Positions 44,883 through 54,234 are shown, numbered from the stretch's first letter. The stretch: 64,000 nucleotides of DNA from an uncultured Schlesneria sp. (GCA_903899985.1 CAIULL010000284.1:27723-91722); one strand, 5' to 3'. Notes: a model not told the origin generated them from the letters alone. Made by a program: numbers and translations.

Positions 44883-45629
44883 TCAACGACTGGCAAGAAA
44901 CTCATTGAACGACGTTGCGGGACGCAAGTCCAGCAATGTCGTCCGCCGCGCTGCGAGGAACTCGTATGACATCGCTTCAATTTCTTCGCGCGAGTACGAA
45001 AGCTTTGATGTTGCTGCGCCGCGACTCACAATGCCCAAGCCAAAATCCGTGTCGAGCACGAATGTCTGCAAATCCGTGTGGAAAGACCGAAGCAGAACGA
45101 TCGCTTTCCAGACGTCACCGCACCACCTTAAGTCGCCGTCGGCCGGAAATTCTTTAAGCGCTTCTGAGTGTGAGCGTGCTCGCAAGGCAATCCTTGCCGA
45201 TGGGGGATTGCAGTCGTGCATGATAATCACCCCTCGAGGGCTTAATACCTGCAGGCAGTTTAAAACATCATTGTAGGCCTGCTCAAACGTATGTAATCCG
45301 TCAACTAAAGCGACGTCGATCTTTGAATCGCCCAGGATCGAATTCCGCCGGGCAAAAAAGTCGTCACTGGTCATTTGATGCAGATGAACTTTGTTCCGCG
45401 AAAACATGTTCTGCATCAACATCCGAATCCGATGGCGCACGGGTACAATTGGGTTGGGGTCAACGCCGTGTTTCTGCGATGCTTCAATCGGGAGCAGGCT
45501 CTGCCCAAGTTCAACTCCAATTTCGAGGTAAGTCCCACCTCCCAGTTGCGACAAGAGCTTTTGCACAACAGTTTTTCGATCGATGGCCTGTTGAGCACTC
45601 GGTACGGTTTCCTGAATTGTCGTTGTCAC
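44883..45629 (-). CDS. Class I SAM-dependent methyltransferase (Methyltransf_24 type)
   Basis: The 248-residue protein carries the SAM-binding GGTYLEIGVELGQSLLPI (near residue 31), VALVDGLHTFEQAYNDVLNCL (near 106), with the DGxHxYE-like motif of the Methyltransf_24 family, and GVIIMHDCNPPS (near 133). It is the first gene of the minus-strand glycan-modification cluster, 53 bp from the next methyltransferase. The substrate is unknown but probably a sugar in the same structure. Confidence 0.85.
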   Translation of the reverse strand: MTTTIQETVPSAQQAIDRKTVVQKLLSQLGGGTYLEIGVELGQSLLPIEASQKHGVDPNPIVPVRHRIRMLMQNMFSRNKVHLHQMTSDDFFARRNSILGDSKIDVALVDGLHTFEQAYNDVLNCLQVLSPRGVIIMHDCNPPSARIALRARSHSEALKEFPADGDLRWCGDVWKAIVLLRSFHTDLQTFVLDTDFGLGIVSRGAATSKLSYSREEIEAMSYEFLAARRTTLLDLRPATSFNEFLASR

Positions 45630-46144
45630 AATTCTCTTTCACTCTTGGTTGATCACCTCGGAATTTGCAAAAACTGCGCTTGCCTGCCGTGATCGATGAA
45701 CTCTCAGGAATTGATCTCTCGGCAACTTTCTATTGAAGCATTCCCTGCAAGTCTTCTTGCTTAATTCGGTGAATTCGTTGTCGTCACTTGATTTGTATGA
45801 CTCAGAAGCGGTTTTCTCAACGCACGCCGGTGTTACCTATGTCCCCGAGCGCGCGACCTCCTTGTGTGCGAACCAAACGCATTGCCCTAAGAACAGCCGG
45901 ATTTCAATAGATCCGGGAAGCCACGTGAAAGCCCGCCTCAACCATAGGGTGAAAGACATCGCGTTTTTATTCTCGGCCGAGCGAAAATGCAGTGACCCGT
46001 TCAGAAACAACTCTTTTTGTTGCTTCCATGTTCGCTTGCATGTGGATACGCACTTTCCGACAATCGGGTTACGCCCGCGAACCTGATTGACTGTGGGCAA
46101 ATTTCCTTGCAGGAACAACCGCTTTTGAAGGTGACTCTTTTCTC
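45630..46144. other. Divergent intergenic region, nothing recognised
   Basis: This 515-bp region lies between the methyltransferase (minus) and apgM (plus). A plus-strand ORF (45733-46086) reads without family features, is rich in rare-looking residues and has no clear ribosome binding site, so I do not call it. Promoters for both flanking genes should be here. Confidence 0.45.
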
Positions 46145-47353
46145 ATGACTGATCCACACGATTTCACTCGTAAACTGCAAAAAGATAACGGCTCAAAAAT
46201 CGTCCTGGTTGTCGGTGACGGACTGGGTGGACTGCCGCTCGAACCGGGTGGCAAGACGGAACTCGAAACGGCGAATACGCCAAACCTGGATGCTCTGGCT
46301 CGTCGCGGAACACTCGGACTGAGCACCCCTGTGCTGCCAGGAATTGCACCAGGAAGCGGTCCTGGGCACCTCGGTCTGTTCGGTTATGACCCTGTGAAAT
46401 ACCAAATCGGTCGCGGTGTGCTTGAGGCTCTCGGAATTGACTTTGAACTCGGCCCCAACGACGTCGCCATTCGAGGAAATTTTTGTACGATCGACGCAGC
46501 GGGCAATATCACCGATCGACGCGCGGGTCGTATCCCGACGGAAGTCGGAACGAAGCTCAGCGAAAAGCTGAATCAGATCAAGGTCCCAGGCGTTGAAGTC
46601 TTTGTTCGGGCGGGTGAAGGTTACCGGACTGTTCTGATCTTCCGAGGTGCTGGCCTGGGTGGCGATGTGGCGGATACCGATCCGCAAAAGACGGGGGTCC
46701 CCGCCTTGGAACCCGTCGCTCGTTCGGCTGGCAGCGCAAAGACCGCACAAGTTGCGGCGGAGTTCTTGCGACAAGCCAAGATTGTGCTGAAGGACGATGC
46801 TCCCGCAAATTTCCTGACGCTTCGTGGGATTGATACCATGCCGGCCATTCCTCCTTTCCAGGAAGTCTATGGAATGAAGGCGGGGGCGATTGCCGTTTAT
46901 CCGATGTATCGCGGATTGGCTCGACTTGTCGGCATGGACATCCTCGACGCAGGACACACGCTCGAAGATCAGATGAATCGACTGGAAGCGGCGTGGAACG
47001 ATTATGATTTCTTCTTCGTACACTGGAAATACACCGATTCGTCCGGCGAAGACGGCAATTTCCCGCTGAAAGTTCAGAGGACGGAAGAACTCGACGCTGC
47101 CATCCCGAGAATTACTAAACTGAATCCTGATGTCATTGTTGTGACCGGTGACCACAGTACACCCAGCAAAATGAAGTCACACAGCTGGCATCCCGTGCCC
47201 GTCCTCCTGTCGGCGAACCATTGTCGATTTGATGGATCGACAAAGTTTGGTGAATCACAATGCCTGCGCGGAGGGCTCGGCCAGTTTGAGGCGAAGCACC
47301 TGATGCTGCTTGCGATGGCTCATGCAGGTCGATTGGAAAAATACGGCGCTTGA
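46145..47353 (+). CDS. apgM: Cofactor-independent phosphoglycerate mutase, archaeal type
   Basis: The 402-residue length is typical of ApgM. The metal and phosphate motifs of the alkaline-phosphatase superfamily are visible: VVGDGLGGLP (near residue 20) with the first Asp, APGSGPGHLGLFGYDP (near 70-85) with the nucleophilic Ser, HWKYTDSSGEDG (near 297) and VVTGDHSTPSKMKSHSWHPVP (near 335-355) with the remaining metal ligands. It interconverts 3- and 2-phosphoglycerate in glycolysis without 2,3-bisphosphoglycerate. The ATG at 46145 has GGTGA upstream. Confidence 0.95.
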   Translation: MTDPHDFTRKLQKDNGSKIVLVVGDGLGGLPLEPGGKTELETANTPNLDALARRGTLGLSTPVLPGIAPGSGPGHLGLFGYDPVKYQIGRGVLEALGIDFELGPNDVAIRGNFCTIDAAGNITDRRAGRIPTEVGTKLSEKLNQIKVPGVEVFVRAGEGYRTVLIFRGAGLGGDVADTDPQKTGVPALEPVARSAGSAKTAQVAAEFLRQAKIVLKDDAPANFLTLRGIDTMPAIPPFQEVYGMKAGAIAVYPMYRGLARLVGMDILDAGHTLEDQMNRLEAAWNDYDFFFVHWKYTDSSGEDGNFPLKVQRTEELDAAIPRITKLNPDVIVVTGDHSTPSKMKSHSWHPVPVLLSANHCRFDGSTKFGESQCLRGGLGQFEAKHLMLLAMAHAGRLEKYGA

Positions 47354-47377
47354 TGTTTAGCGGATCGTCTCTTTCTT

Positions 47378-47400
47378 AGCGGAGGCTCACAGCCCCCGCT
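47378..47400. repeat. Palindromic repeat downstream of apgM
   Basis: AGCGGAGGCT(CAC)AGCCCCCGCT is a hairpin with one mismatch, followed within 10 bp by a second GC-rich partial palindrome (GCGGAGGCTTTAAGCTTACGC). The form resembles the GGGCTGAAGCCC palindrome at about 17.61 kb, as expected of dispersed intergenic repeats. Confidence 0.5.
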
Positions 47401-47497
47401 ATTGGAAAACGCGGAGGCTTTAAGCTTACGCTACTCGGGAGAAGAAATACTTGCCGGACGGTTGCTCGTCAAAAACAATTTGAAAGCGAAACAGACC

Positions 47498-49225
47498 ATG
47501 ATGAATCTCGCGCTCATGATTCCTCGCGTCTCAGCATTGCTTTGCCTTCTTTTGACCGTCACTTTGGTCTCTTGTGCTCAAGCAGCAGAAGAGACCGGTG
47601 CGGCGAGCCAGAAAACTCGTTTCATCGACAATTCGCTCCTGATTGCACCCGAATATCCCTGTACATGGCCGACGTATCCGTTCCCTCGATTCCAACTGAG
47701 TCATCAGCGAACGATCGGACCGGACTCGGCCTATCACATCGACACGTTATTTATTGACGGTAACACAGGAACGCAGTTGGACGTGCCACCGCATTCGGTC
47801 ACGCGGCCTGATTTGAATCGGCCCAAATCCGGACCACTTGGCTTGGCGTATACGGACAAAATCGAGCCGTGGCAATTCGGCGGTGAAGCATGCGTTGTTG
47901 ACGTTCGTGAACTCCTTGATCAGGCTCCAAAAGGGGTTAGCCCCCTTGTCACACCCGATCACGTCAAGCGATTTGAGGCTCGACATCGGCCGTTGAAGTT
48001 TGGTGATGTCGTCCTGTTCCGGAGTGATTATTCAGACAAGTATTACCGGCCATTCCCTGAAGGGGCTCGGTTCATCGCAGATGTCGTAGATCGAAAAGCA
48101 CCTGGTTATCCAGACCCGGATCCTGATTGCATGGAATGTCTCGCGTCTCGCGGTGTGATGACCTTGGGAACCGATAGCGCCAGTATGGGGCCAATGCCGA
48201 ATCTCGCAGAACCGACTCACTATGCCGGTTTACGTCATGGCATGATCTGGACCGAAGGGGCGACAAACCTGGGTGCACTGCCCGAGACAGGTGCCTTCTA
48301 CTGTATGATGGGGCCGAAGCACCTAGGGGGGCCCTATAGCGAAGGTCGGGCCTTCTCGATTGTCGGGGGCGACCTGCCCGGACGGTTGATCGATGCTGCC
48401 AGAAATAAACGAGTGGTTGATCTTTCTCCGACTCTGGCACCGAATCTGCCGGTCACATCACCGGGAATTGCCACCGGGCAGCATCGTCAGGTCTATCTCA
48501 AGGTGGATTTTCTGTACTCCGAATACCTGGACCTGTGGCATCATGGGCACATGATGGATTCGATGGCCGGCACGCATCTGGTCCCACCGTCGTTTGCACT
48601 CCCGCCTGAAGGCAAAAGCCCTGACTACGCTCCAGAAATTCGAGGATGGTTAAAGGACTTCGAGCAAAAGTATGGTCCGCGCGGGTTCAGTTCGTTGACG
48701 ACGGAAAAGATCCCCTTGGACTGGACTTGCGGACCCTTGCGAGTCATCGATGTCCGTCACCTTGTGGGGACCACGGACGCCAAAATCTGGCCTGCATCGC
48801 CAACGATCACGGCGTCTCTGATTAAAGATTTCGAACAAAAGAAGTCACCGCTGAAGCCCGGCGACGTCGTCTTGTTTCATACAGGGCATCTCGATCGCCA
48901 CCTGAAACCGCAACCAGATGATTCGGGAGTCTGGGCCGATCCCCTATCGGGGAAAAGCGAAGGCTGGCCGGCACCCGATGCGGAGGCGATCGTTTATTTA
49001 AAAAGCCGTGGAATCCGTTGTGTTGCCACGGATGCGCCGGATCTGGGTGGTGTCGACCCACGACAGGCATTAACGACATATTGGGCGCTCGGAAGTCGCG
49101 AGATGGTTGGCGTCGAATTCCTGTACAACGTCAGTCATGTCTCCGACGGGGGATACTTCCTTTTTGCGCCACTCAAAATTCGAGACTGCCACGGCGGACC
49201 GGGTCGTGCGATCGTGTTCAACTGA
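47498..49225 (+). CDS. Lipoprotein with two tandem cyclase (kynurenine formamidase-like) domains
   Basis: I start at the ATG at 47498 (575 residues), because it puts a signal peptide with lipobox (LTVTLVSC, Cys near residue 26) at the N-terminus. The frame is open 32 codons upstream. Two cyclase-family domains follow, at about 45-300 and 325-570. The metal motif HxGTHxDxPxH is altered in each: domain 1 has NTGTQLDVPPH (keeps Asp and last His) and domain 2 has MAGTHLVPPSF (keeps the middle His). Later motifs are THYAGLRHGMIWTEG in domain 1 and LTTYWALGSREMVGVE in domain 2. The family hydrolyses amides or lactones with Mn or Zn. Each domain alone looks metal-poor. Confidence 0.85.
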   Translation: MMNLALMIPRVSALLCLLLTVTLVSCAQAAEETGAASQKTRFIDNSLLIAPEYPCTWPTYPFPRFQLSHQRTIGPDSAYHIDTLFIDGNTGTQLDVPPHSVTRPDLNRPKSGPLGLAYTDKIEPWQFGGEACVVDVRELLDQAPKGVSPLVTPDHVKRFEARHRPLKFGDVVLFRSDYSDKYYRPFPEGARFIADVVDRKAPGYPDPDPDCMECLASRGVMTLGTDSASMGPMPNLAEPTHYAGLRHGMIWTEGATNLGALPETGAFYCMMGPKHLGGPYSEGRAFSIVGGDLPGRLIDAARNKRVVDLSPTLAPNLPVTSPGIATGQHRQVYLKVDFLYSEYLDLWHHGHMMDSMAGTHLVPPSFALPPEGKSPDYAPEIRGWLKDFEQKYGPRGFSSLTTEKIPLDWTCGPLRVIDVRHLVGTTDAKIWPASPTITASLIKDFEQKKSPLKPGDVVLFHTGHLDRHLKPQPDDSGVWADPLSGKSEGWPAPDAEAIVYLKSRGIRCVATDAPDLGGVDPRQALTTYWALGSREMVGVEFLYNVSHVSDGGYFLFAPLKIRDCHGGPGRAIVFN

Positions 49226-49418
49226 CTCTCTTCAACTCGCCGAGAAGAAAGCAGTATCGCCGTTTGCTTTCTGATTCATCGCGGCTGTCAAACGCCGAGT
49301 TGCTTTCGCTTCAGTTCAACTATCGTCTCGGCGGAGGATGAAGCGGACTTCGGTTCGACTCAATGCCTCGCTGGATCGTTTCGTCGAAGTTCAGCCCTGA
49401 AAACACTCGATATGACGG

Positions 49419-51716
49419 TCAGGGGTTAGGGAGGCGTGGCGTGGTTGTGCCGAGGCGACGGGCGTCAATTCCAGGTTGTGATTTCTCGGATGTACGCGGG
49501 CCGGCCAAATGAGCGACAGACGAATCGCTGGCGCTTCGAATGTCTGCTCCCGCGAATTTGATTTCTGTTGCGACCAGCCCTTCAAATTGTTCGTCGTCCT
49601 GAGGCTCAAGCCGGTTTCGACTTCGATCGAATGCGGTCAGTAAGACGGTTCCCGGCTCGACAACCGATTCGTGCGACTTCATTTCAATCGATTTTGCGAT
49701 GTCTGATCGTGGTCGATCCGAGTCAATCACGATCAACCCGGAATCGGGTCGATCAAGCTGAAAAACGCAGTTTTTCGCTTGAATGGCAATCGAAGGCGCA
49801 CCCTTTGATCGGGCGTAATCTCCTGCAATCCATAACATGGAACCCGAGTCCCTGAGCGTCACCTGATCCAATTGAACAGCGAATTCCGTCGCCAGGCATT
49901 TTGTTCCCAGAGTGAGCAACGCACCAGCACCCGTTTTCAATGTGTTTTCGACGCTCACTGATCGAGGTGTTTGAACCAGGGCAACCGACACACCATTTCC
50001 ATGAAACGCCGAGTTTCGAATCGTTATCTCGGCCGTTTTCGGGTCATGAGCCTGTTGTGAAATCCAGGCAACAGCCGCAACGCCAGGGCGTACTGGCGAC
50101 GCTTCCACTGAGTCTCGATCGATTTCAGAATTAGATATTTCGCAGTTCAAAATCTGCAGTGACCGAGATCGAACAGTGACCATCGCCACCATGTCGAGTT
50201 CCGCAGATTCTGAACGGCGAATCGTCACGTTTTCCAGTACAACATCGTCCGATGCGAGATTCAACGGCGCGTTTCCGACGTGAATTTCTGCCGCAACGCC
50301 GATTGATCCTCGAATTGACAGTCGTCGATCAAGGCTGACGTTTGTTGCTTCATACGGACCATGTTGGGTCAGCAGGATGACGCCGTCGTCCGATGGCGGG
50401 GGAAGCGGAATGAATTCGCCGCTTCGATGAGCGAGCGAGCCATCCAGTTTGTCGACCGGCTTTGTGTCGTTCTGTTGGTCGCGGGTTGGTTGCGTGATTG
50501 CTCCCACGTTTTTTGCGACGTTCAGTAATTCATTGCGAAGCCCGTTGTCGTAGCTGAGTGCAAGTCCGGTTGCGACAGCAACAACCGCTGCCGCTGTCCA
50601 GACCCAGGTCCCCATACGAGAGTCCGCTGCTGGCTCCGAAAAATGAGGCATTGCGCCATTGAACAGTCGACGGAATTGTCGAATTCGAGACCGGCCGTGT
50701 GAGCTTGGTGCGCCCCAATGTTGTAGCACTTCCTCGAAACTACGAGGACGCATCGATGGCGACGGAGATGTCAGCTGCCGAATCGAGTCTGCGAGCATCG
50801 CTGGCGTGTCAGGTGCCCATTTCCGCACATCGTCGATCGTCTGAGTCTGATGGGAGGCGATTTTCACCAGCGGGTCAGCAGACACAAATGGGGGGCGACC
50901 CGCAAGGAGTTGCCACAATACACACCCGAGCGAATAAAGCTCGGAACTTGCCGTTGAAGCGGCTCCCGTCCCGATTAATTCCGGGGCCATACCGTCATAA
51001 TGATCAACGGGCAATGCGTCATGAATTGACGGGAAAGGGCGAATAACCTGACGGACGCCGCCGTTGACAAGTACTGCCAATCCGCTTTCCGTCAGGCGAA
51101 TATTCGATAGTCGAATGTCGCCATGAACGAGACTACGGGAATTCAAGGCTGCAAGGCCTTCCAGCAACTGCCGGCCGATCTCGACAACGATGGTCGCGGG
51201 GAATCGGCCACGACGTATCAGCAGTTCATTCAGCGGCAGGCCAGGGACGTAGCGACTGATGAGAACGAGTTCGTTGTTTTCGGTCGGTAAGATTTCATGG
51301 GGGACGACAAGATACGGGTGAACAAATCCTTTCAGTCGTTCCAGGACGAGTTCCATCTGACGGGCCGTTTCGGTGACCCGGTCAATTGGCAGGCGTTCTC
51401 GTCTGACCACGCAGCGATCACGGCGATTGAGTCGTCGAGCAAGTATTGTGGAACCATGCTTGCTTCGGCCAAGTTCATCAATCGCCACGAAGGGACCAAT
51501 TCGAAGTGATTCTCCCTGGCCGATTTCCAGCTTTTTTGCTTGATACGGTGTCAACAGACGGAGCTGGACAAGAGAATCGATCCAGACCGAATCAAAGGCA
51601 GGAAGGTCAAAAGAAAGTCGGCGAACCCGGCTACGAGCCCGCCGCAGATCACGGGGGTGACACAGCTGCAACTCGGTGAGTTGTCGAACCAGATGTTCGG
51701 ATGGCGGTTCATACAC
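49419..51716 (-). CDS. Membrane pseudokinase fused to a beta-helix-like extracellular region
   Basis: The 765-residue protein has an N-terminal leader (1-80), then a Ser/Thr-kinase-like domain (about 85-340). HGDIRLSN replaces HRDxxxxN, and APE is present (MAPELIG), as are the SELYSLGCVLWQLLAGRPPF helix motifs. The ATP-anchoring Lys position reads CVVRRERL, and DFG is replaced by NGG (VLVNGGVRQV), so the metal-binding Asp is missing. A TM helix (WVWTAAAVVAVATGLAL) lies near residue 376. The C-terminal 340 residues are repetitive short strands (IRGSIGVAAEIHVGN, VVLENVTIRRS, LQILNCEISNS), as in a right-handed beta-helix. It is probably a catalytically inactive regulator with an outside sensor. 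Confidence 0.82.
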   Translation of the reverse strand: MYEPPSEHLVRQLTELQLCHPRDLRRARSRVRRLSFDLPAFDSVWIDSLVQLRLLTPYQAKKLEIGQGESLRIGPFVAIDELGRSKHGSTILARRLNRRDRCVVRRERLPIDRVTETARQMELVLERLKGFVHPYLVVPHEILPTENNELVLISRYVPGLPLNELLIRRGRFPATIVVEIGRQLLEGLAALNSRSLVHGDIRLSNIRLTESGLAVLVNGGVRQVIRPFPSIHDALPVDHYDGMAPELIGTGAASTASSELYSLGCVLWQLLAGRPPFVSADPLVKIASHQTQTIDDVRKWAPDTPAMLADSIRQLTSPSPSMRPRSFEEVLQHWGAPSSHGRSRIRQFRRLFNGAMPHFSEPAADSRMGTWVWTAAAVVAVATGLALSYDNGLRNELLNVAKNVGAITQPTRDQQNDTKPVDKLDGSLAHRSGEFIPLPPPSDDGVILLTQHGPYEATNVSLDRRLSIRGSIGVAAEIHVGNAPLNLASDDVVLENVTIRRSESAELDMVAMVTVRSRSLQILNCEISNSEIDRDSVEASPVRPGVAAVAWISQQAHDPKTAEITIRNSAFHGNGVSVALVQTPRSVSVENTLKTGAGALLTLGTKCLATEFAVQLDQVTLRDSGSMLWIAGDYARSKGAPSIAIQAKNCVFQLDRPDSGLIVIDSDRPRSDIAKSIEMKSHESVVEPGTVLLTAFDRSRNRLEPQDDEQFEGLVATEIKFAGADIRSASDSSVAHLAGPRTSEKSQPGIDARRLGTTTPRLPNP

Positions 51717-51913
51717 GACGCGTGCACCCTATTGAGCGGATTCGCCAAGGATTTCGATATTTACGGCGATCTCGACGACGATTCGCAAGACCACCCGGGA
51801 ATTAAGATTTTTGTTGTCGCAGAAATCAGAGATTTGAGCAATATGCCGATGTGTAAGCGTGCCGAGTGCTCCGCGTAAATTAATCGCGGCTAATCCGAAA
51901 GTAAAGCAGTGAG

Positions 51914-51991
51914 CCCGGTGCGAGCGGTTTGTCTGGAGCTTCGACTCCATCAACCCGAGGAACTTTTACGACTGTCCCGCGTGAAGTTCCT
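51914..51991 (+). ncRNA. Candidate structured RNA element, copy B
   Basis: This is the second copy of the element at 41840-41919, inverted relative to it. AGCGGTTTGTCT leads to GGAG(6 nt)CTCC at 51935-51948, the 9-nt spacer ATCAACCCG, and AGGAACTT(18 nt)AAGTTCCT at 51958-51991. Loop lengths and spacer are kept (6/6, 9/9, 18/19), while loop bases differ. It lies in the 303-bp gap between the pseudokinase and M50 protease genes, both on the minus strand. No gene is otherwise seen in the gap (51717-52019). Confidence 0.5.
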
Positions 51992-52019
51992 GAACAGCAG
52001 AACCGGGAAGAAACTTGAA

Positions 52020-53033
52020 TCAGCTTTCGCTTTTACCCCGGTCGCGGATCAGCTTGCTGCAGCTTTGAAGGGATTTTTTCTCTTGCTCAGAAAGAGACTG
52101 GAACCCGTACTCGTGAACCTTTGCCAGCAACTCATCCAATTGCTGCTCGACTTCAGTGCGTCGAATCAGATCTTGCTGCTCGCGCCGAGCCCTGCGACGT
52201 TCTCGCCATTGGTCCAGGGGGCTCAACGAGGAATCGGCTGACTCAAGTGGACTGGAGTCAAAAAGGTTCTCTTCAGCATCTGATAAATCAGAATCGTATT
52301 CTGAAATGTCCGATTGCTCGTTGATTTCCGTCTGAAACAATTGAATGACATTCGTCATCAAGACGAAAGTTCCAATCAGCACCACCTGACTCAGGTCCAG
52401 ATAGGCCCCAAAAATCAGAATGATGATTGCCACGAACATACCAACGTTGAGTGCAGTTCGATTCACAAATTCAGGGTTAATGCGCGTCAGCAAACTCGCT
52501 CTTAACACCTGACCGCCATCAAGAGGCAGCACGGGCAAAAGATTAACGAGTAACAGGATCCAGTTCGCGGTGAATATCAGGAATCCCAGGTCTCGCCAGA
52601 CTTCCGGAGTGTTTGTGTGAAGCCCTTCAATTGGCATCACGAACGGATTAAGCGACCCGGGCAATGTCGCGGGCGCATACCACCCTGGAAACGATAAAAT
52701 GCAAATCAGAAGATTCACTGCCGGTCCAGCGGCAGCCGTAATTCCCATTCCGAAAGCCCCGCGTGCCGGGCGAACCAGAGCGATCCCTCCGATTGGCGTC
52801 AGGTGAACTTCGTCCGCAGTTCCACCTGTCCAGCGAGCAACGAAAACATGAGCAAATTCGTGCAGCAGGGCTGAGAGGTACAACAACACCGTAAACATCA
52901 ACCCTAACGCCAGGCCATGCGTTGGGCAAACGACGAGTGGAACGATTCCGAACCACCAACTGATTCGCACGTCAGTCGAAAACATTCGCCCCACGAAAAC
53001 CGATGGGAGCATCCAGTTGAGACGCTCTTTCAT
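52020..53033 (-). CDS. Site-2-type M50 zinc metalloprotease
   Basis: I start at the ATG at 53033 (337 residues); a TTG ten codons earlier is possible. The protein has several TM helices. The zinc motif is LLHEFAHVFVARW (near residue 54, HExxH), and LPVLPLDGGQVLRA (near 165-178) carries the third-ligand Asp of M50 proteases. The membrane part (about 1-230) is followed by an acidic then coiled-coil-like cytosolic tail (EQQDLIRRTEVEQQLDELLAKVHEYG). No CBS or PDZ domain is visible. These proteases cleave within membranes, for example anti-sigma factors. The substrate is unknown. Confidence 0.92.
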   Translation of the reverse strand: MKERLNWMLPSVFVGRMFSTDVRISWWFGIVPLVVCPTHGLALGLMFTVLLYLSALLHEFAHVFVARWTGGTADEVHLTPIGGIALVRPARGAFGMGITAAAGPAVNLLICILSFPGWYAPATLPGSLNPFVMPIEGLHTNTPEVWRDLGFLIFTANWILLLVNLLPVLPLDGGQVLRASLLTRINPEFVNRTALNVGMFVAIIILIFGAYLDLSQVVLIGTFVLMTNVIQLFQTEINEQSDISEYDSDLSDAEENLFDSSPLESADSSLSPLDQWRERRRARREQQDLIRRTEVEQQLDELLAKVHEYGFQSLSEQEKKSLQSCSKLIRDRGKSES

Positions 53034-53138
53034 TGCGTTTGCACCCCAAACCGACGTTTTCAAACGCCAAAGTCCAGTGGATCAGTGGCATCGATCACAA
53101 AAACCTTGTGACTGCCAGCTGCAGCAAGTATCGTATCC

Positions 53139-53381
53139 CTAATTTCGAGTGCCGACAATCGAATTTTTGACCTGTCCTTCGCGAAACTCAACTTTTCCAC
53201 AGCGATCACTGACGGTTTGAACGGACATTGTCACGAAGTTTTCGCTGCCCCAATTGCGGGCAAGGCTTCCGACGAACTGCCGAGTTGAAGCGTATACCGA
53301 GATTACAGACGGCGAAAAGCCGTGTCCACAAGATGCAAAACCATCCTGGTTGACAAAGTCATCAAAATCTCGGTTCGTCAA
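53139..53381 (-). CDS. Hypothetical short ORF downstream of thiG
   Basis: This 80-codon frame with a TTG start lies 28 bp after thiG on the same strand. Codon usage resembles coding sequence, and a stretch such as VISVYASTRQFVGSLARNW is plausible protein, but there is no recognisable domain and no good ribosome binding site. The frame is open a few codons further upstream. It may be a small co-transcribed gene or chance. Confidence 0.3.
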   Translation of the reverse strand: MTNRDFDDFVNQDGFASCGHGFSPSVISVYASTRQFVGSLARNWGSENFVTMSVQTVSDRCGKVEFREGQVKNSIVGTRN

Positions 53382-53409
53382 AACTTCGGACGCCAGATCG
53401 ATCCGTAGA

Positions 53410-54234
53410 CTACTTTGCTGAAATCAGTCCGTCTTCGGGACTGCTTGCCGTCGCGTAAAGCCTCTTTGGAATGCGACCTGAATTTGCTGCCAGATAACCG
53501 GCTCGACAAGCCAGGCACATTGCTTCAGCCATCAGACGAGGGTTTTTCGCTGAAGCGATCGCCGTATTGAGTAGAACGCCATCGCAACCCAGTTCCATCG
53601 CGAACGCCACATCACTCGCCGTTCCGACCCCAGCATCAACAATCACGGGGTAGTTTGGATCGCCCTCTTTCAGGTATTCCAGACAGATGCGAATGTTATT
53701 GGGATTCAGAATTCCCTGTCCACTGCCGATCGGGCTGCCAGCCGGCATCACGGACGTTGCTCCCGCGTCTTTCAATCGACGCGCCATGATCGGATCATCC
53801 GATGTATAGCACAAGACTTCGAAACCATCTGCGACAAGCTGCTTTGTGGCTTCAAGCGTGGCCAGGGGATCTGGCAGCAACGTTTTTTTATCTGCCAGAA
53901 CTTCCAGTTTCACCCAACTTGCGCCAGGATTTTCCAGCCCCAATAAAATTTCTCGCCCAAGCCTCGCCGTGCGAACCGCGTCTTCTGCCGTGAAACAGCC
54001 TGCTGTATTCGGCAGGATGGTATAGCGGTTCAGGTCGATGAAATCGAGAATGCTGCGACCTGCTGCATCGACGAGTCGTTCTCGTCGAACCGCAACGGTA
54101 ATGACATCAGCCTGGCTGATCGTCAGACACTCGCGCATCAACTCGAACGTTGCGTATTTGCCGGTGCCGACAATCAATCGGGAAGTGAAGTTGTGCGATC
54201 CCAGACGAAGCGGCTTAACATCAAGTTCAGTCAT
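53410..54234 (-). CDS. thiG: Thiazole synthase
   Basis: The 274-residue TIM-barrel enzyme makes the thiazole phosphate of thiamine from deoxyxylulose 5-phosphate, dehydroglycine and ThiS thiocarboxylate. [10 protein letters not shown] (near residue 18), the [20 protein letters not shown] segment (near 72), [17 protein letters not shown] (near 106, with the Schiff-base Lys) and [16 protein letters not shown] (near 162) are diagnostic. ThiS is encoded 9 bp upstream on the same strand, so the pair is one operon. ThiF, ThiO or ThiH are not in the window. Confidence 0.97.
   Translation of the reverse strand: MTELDVKPLRLGSHNFTSRLIVGTGKYATFELMRECLTISQADVITVAVRRERLVDAAGRSILDFIDLNRYTILPNTAGCFTAEDAVRTARLGREILLGLENPGASWVKLEVLADKKTLLPDPLATLEATKQLVADGFEVLCYTSDDPIMARRLKDAGATSVMPAGSPIGSGQGILNPNNIRICLEYLKEGDPNYPVIVDAGVGTASDVAFAMELGCDGVLLNTAIASAKNPRLMAEAMCLACRAGYLAANSGRIPKRLYATASSPEDGLISAK

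Noticed and set aside
46193..47155. 320-codon minus frame antisense to apgM
   Set aside because: It is a shadow frame: apgM has all catalytic motifs on the plus strand.
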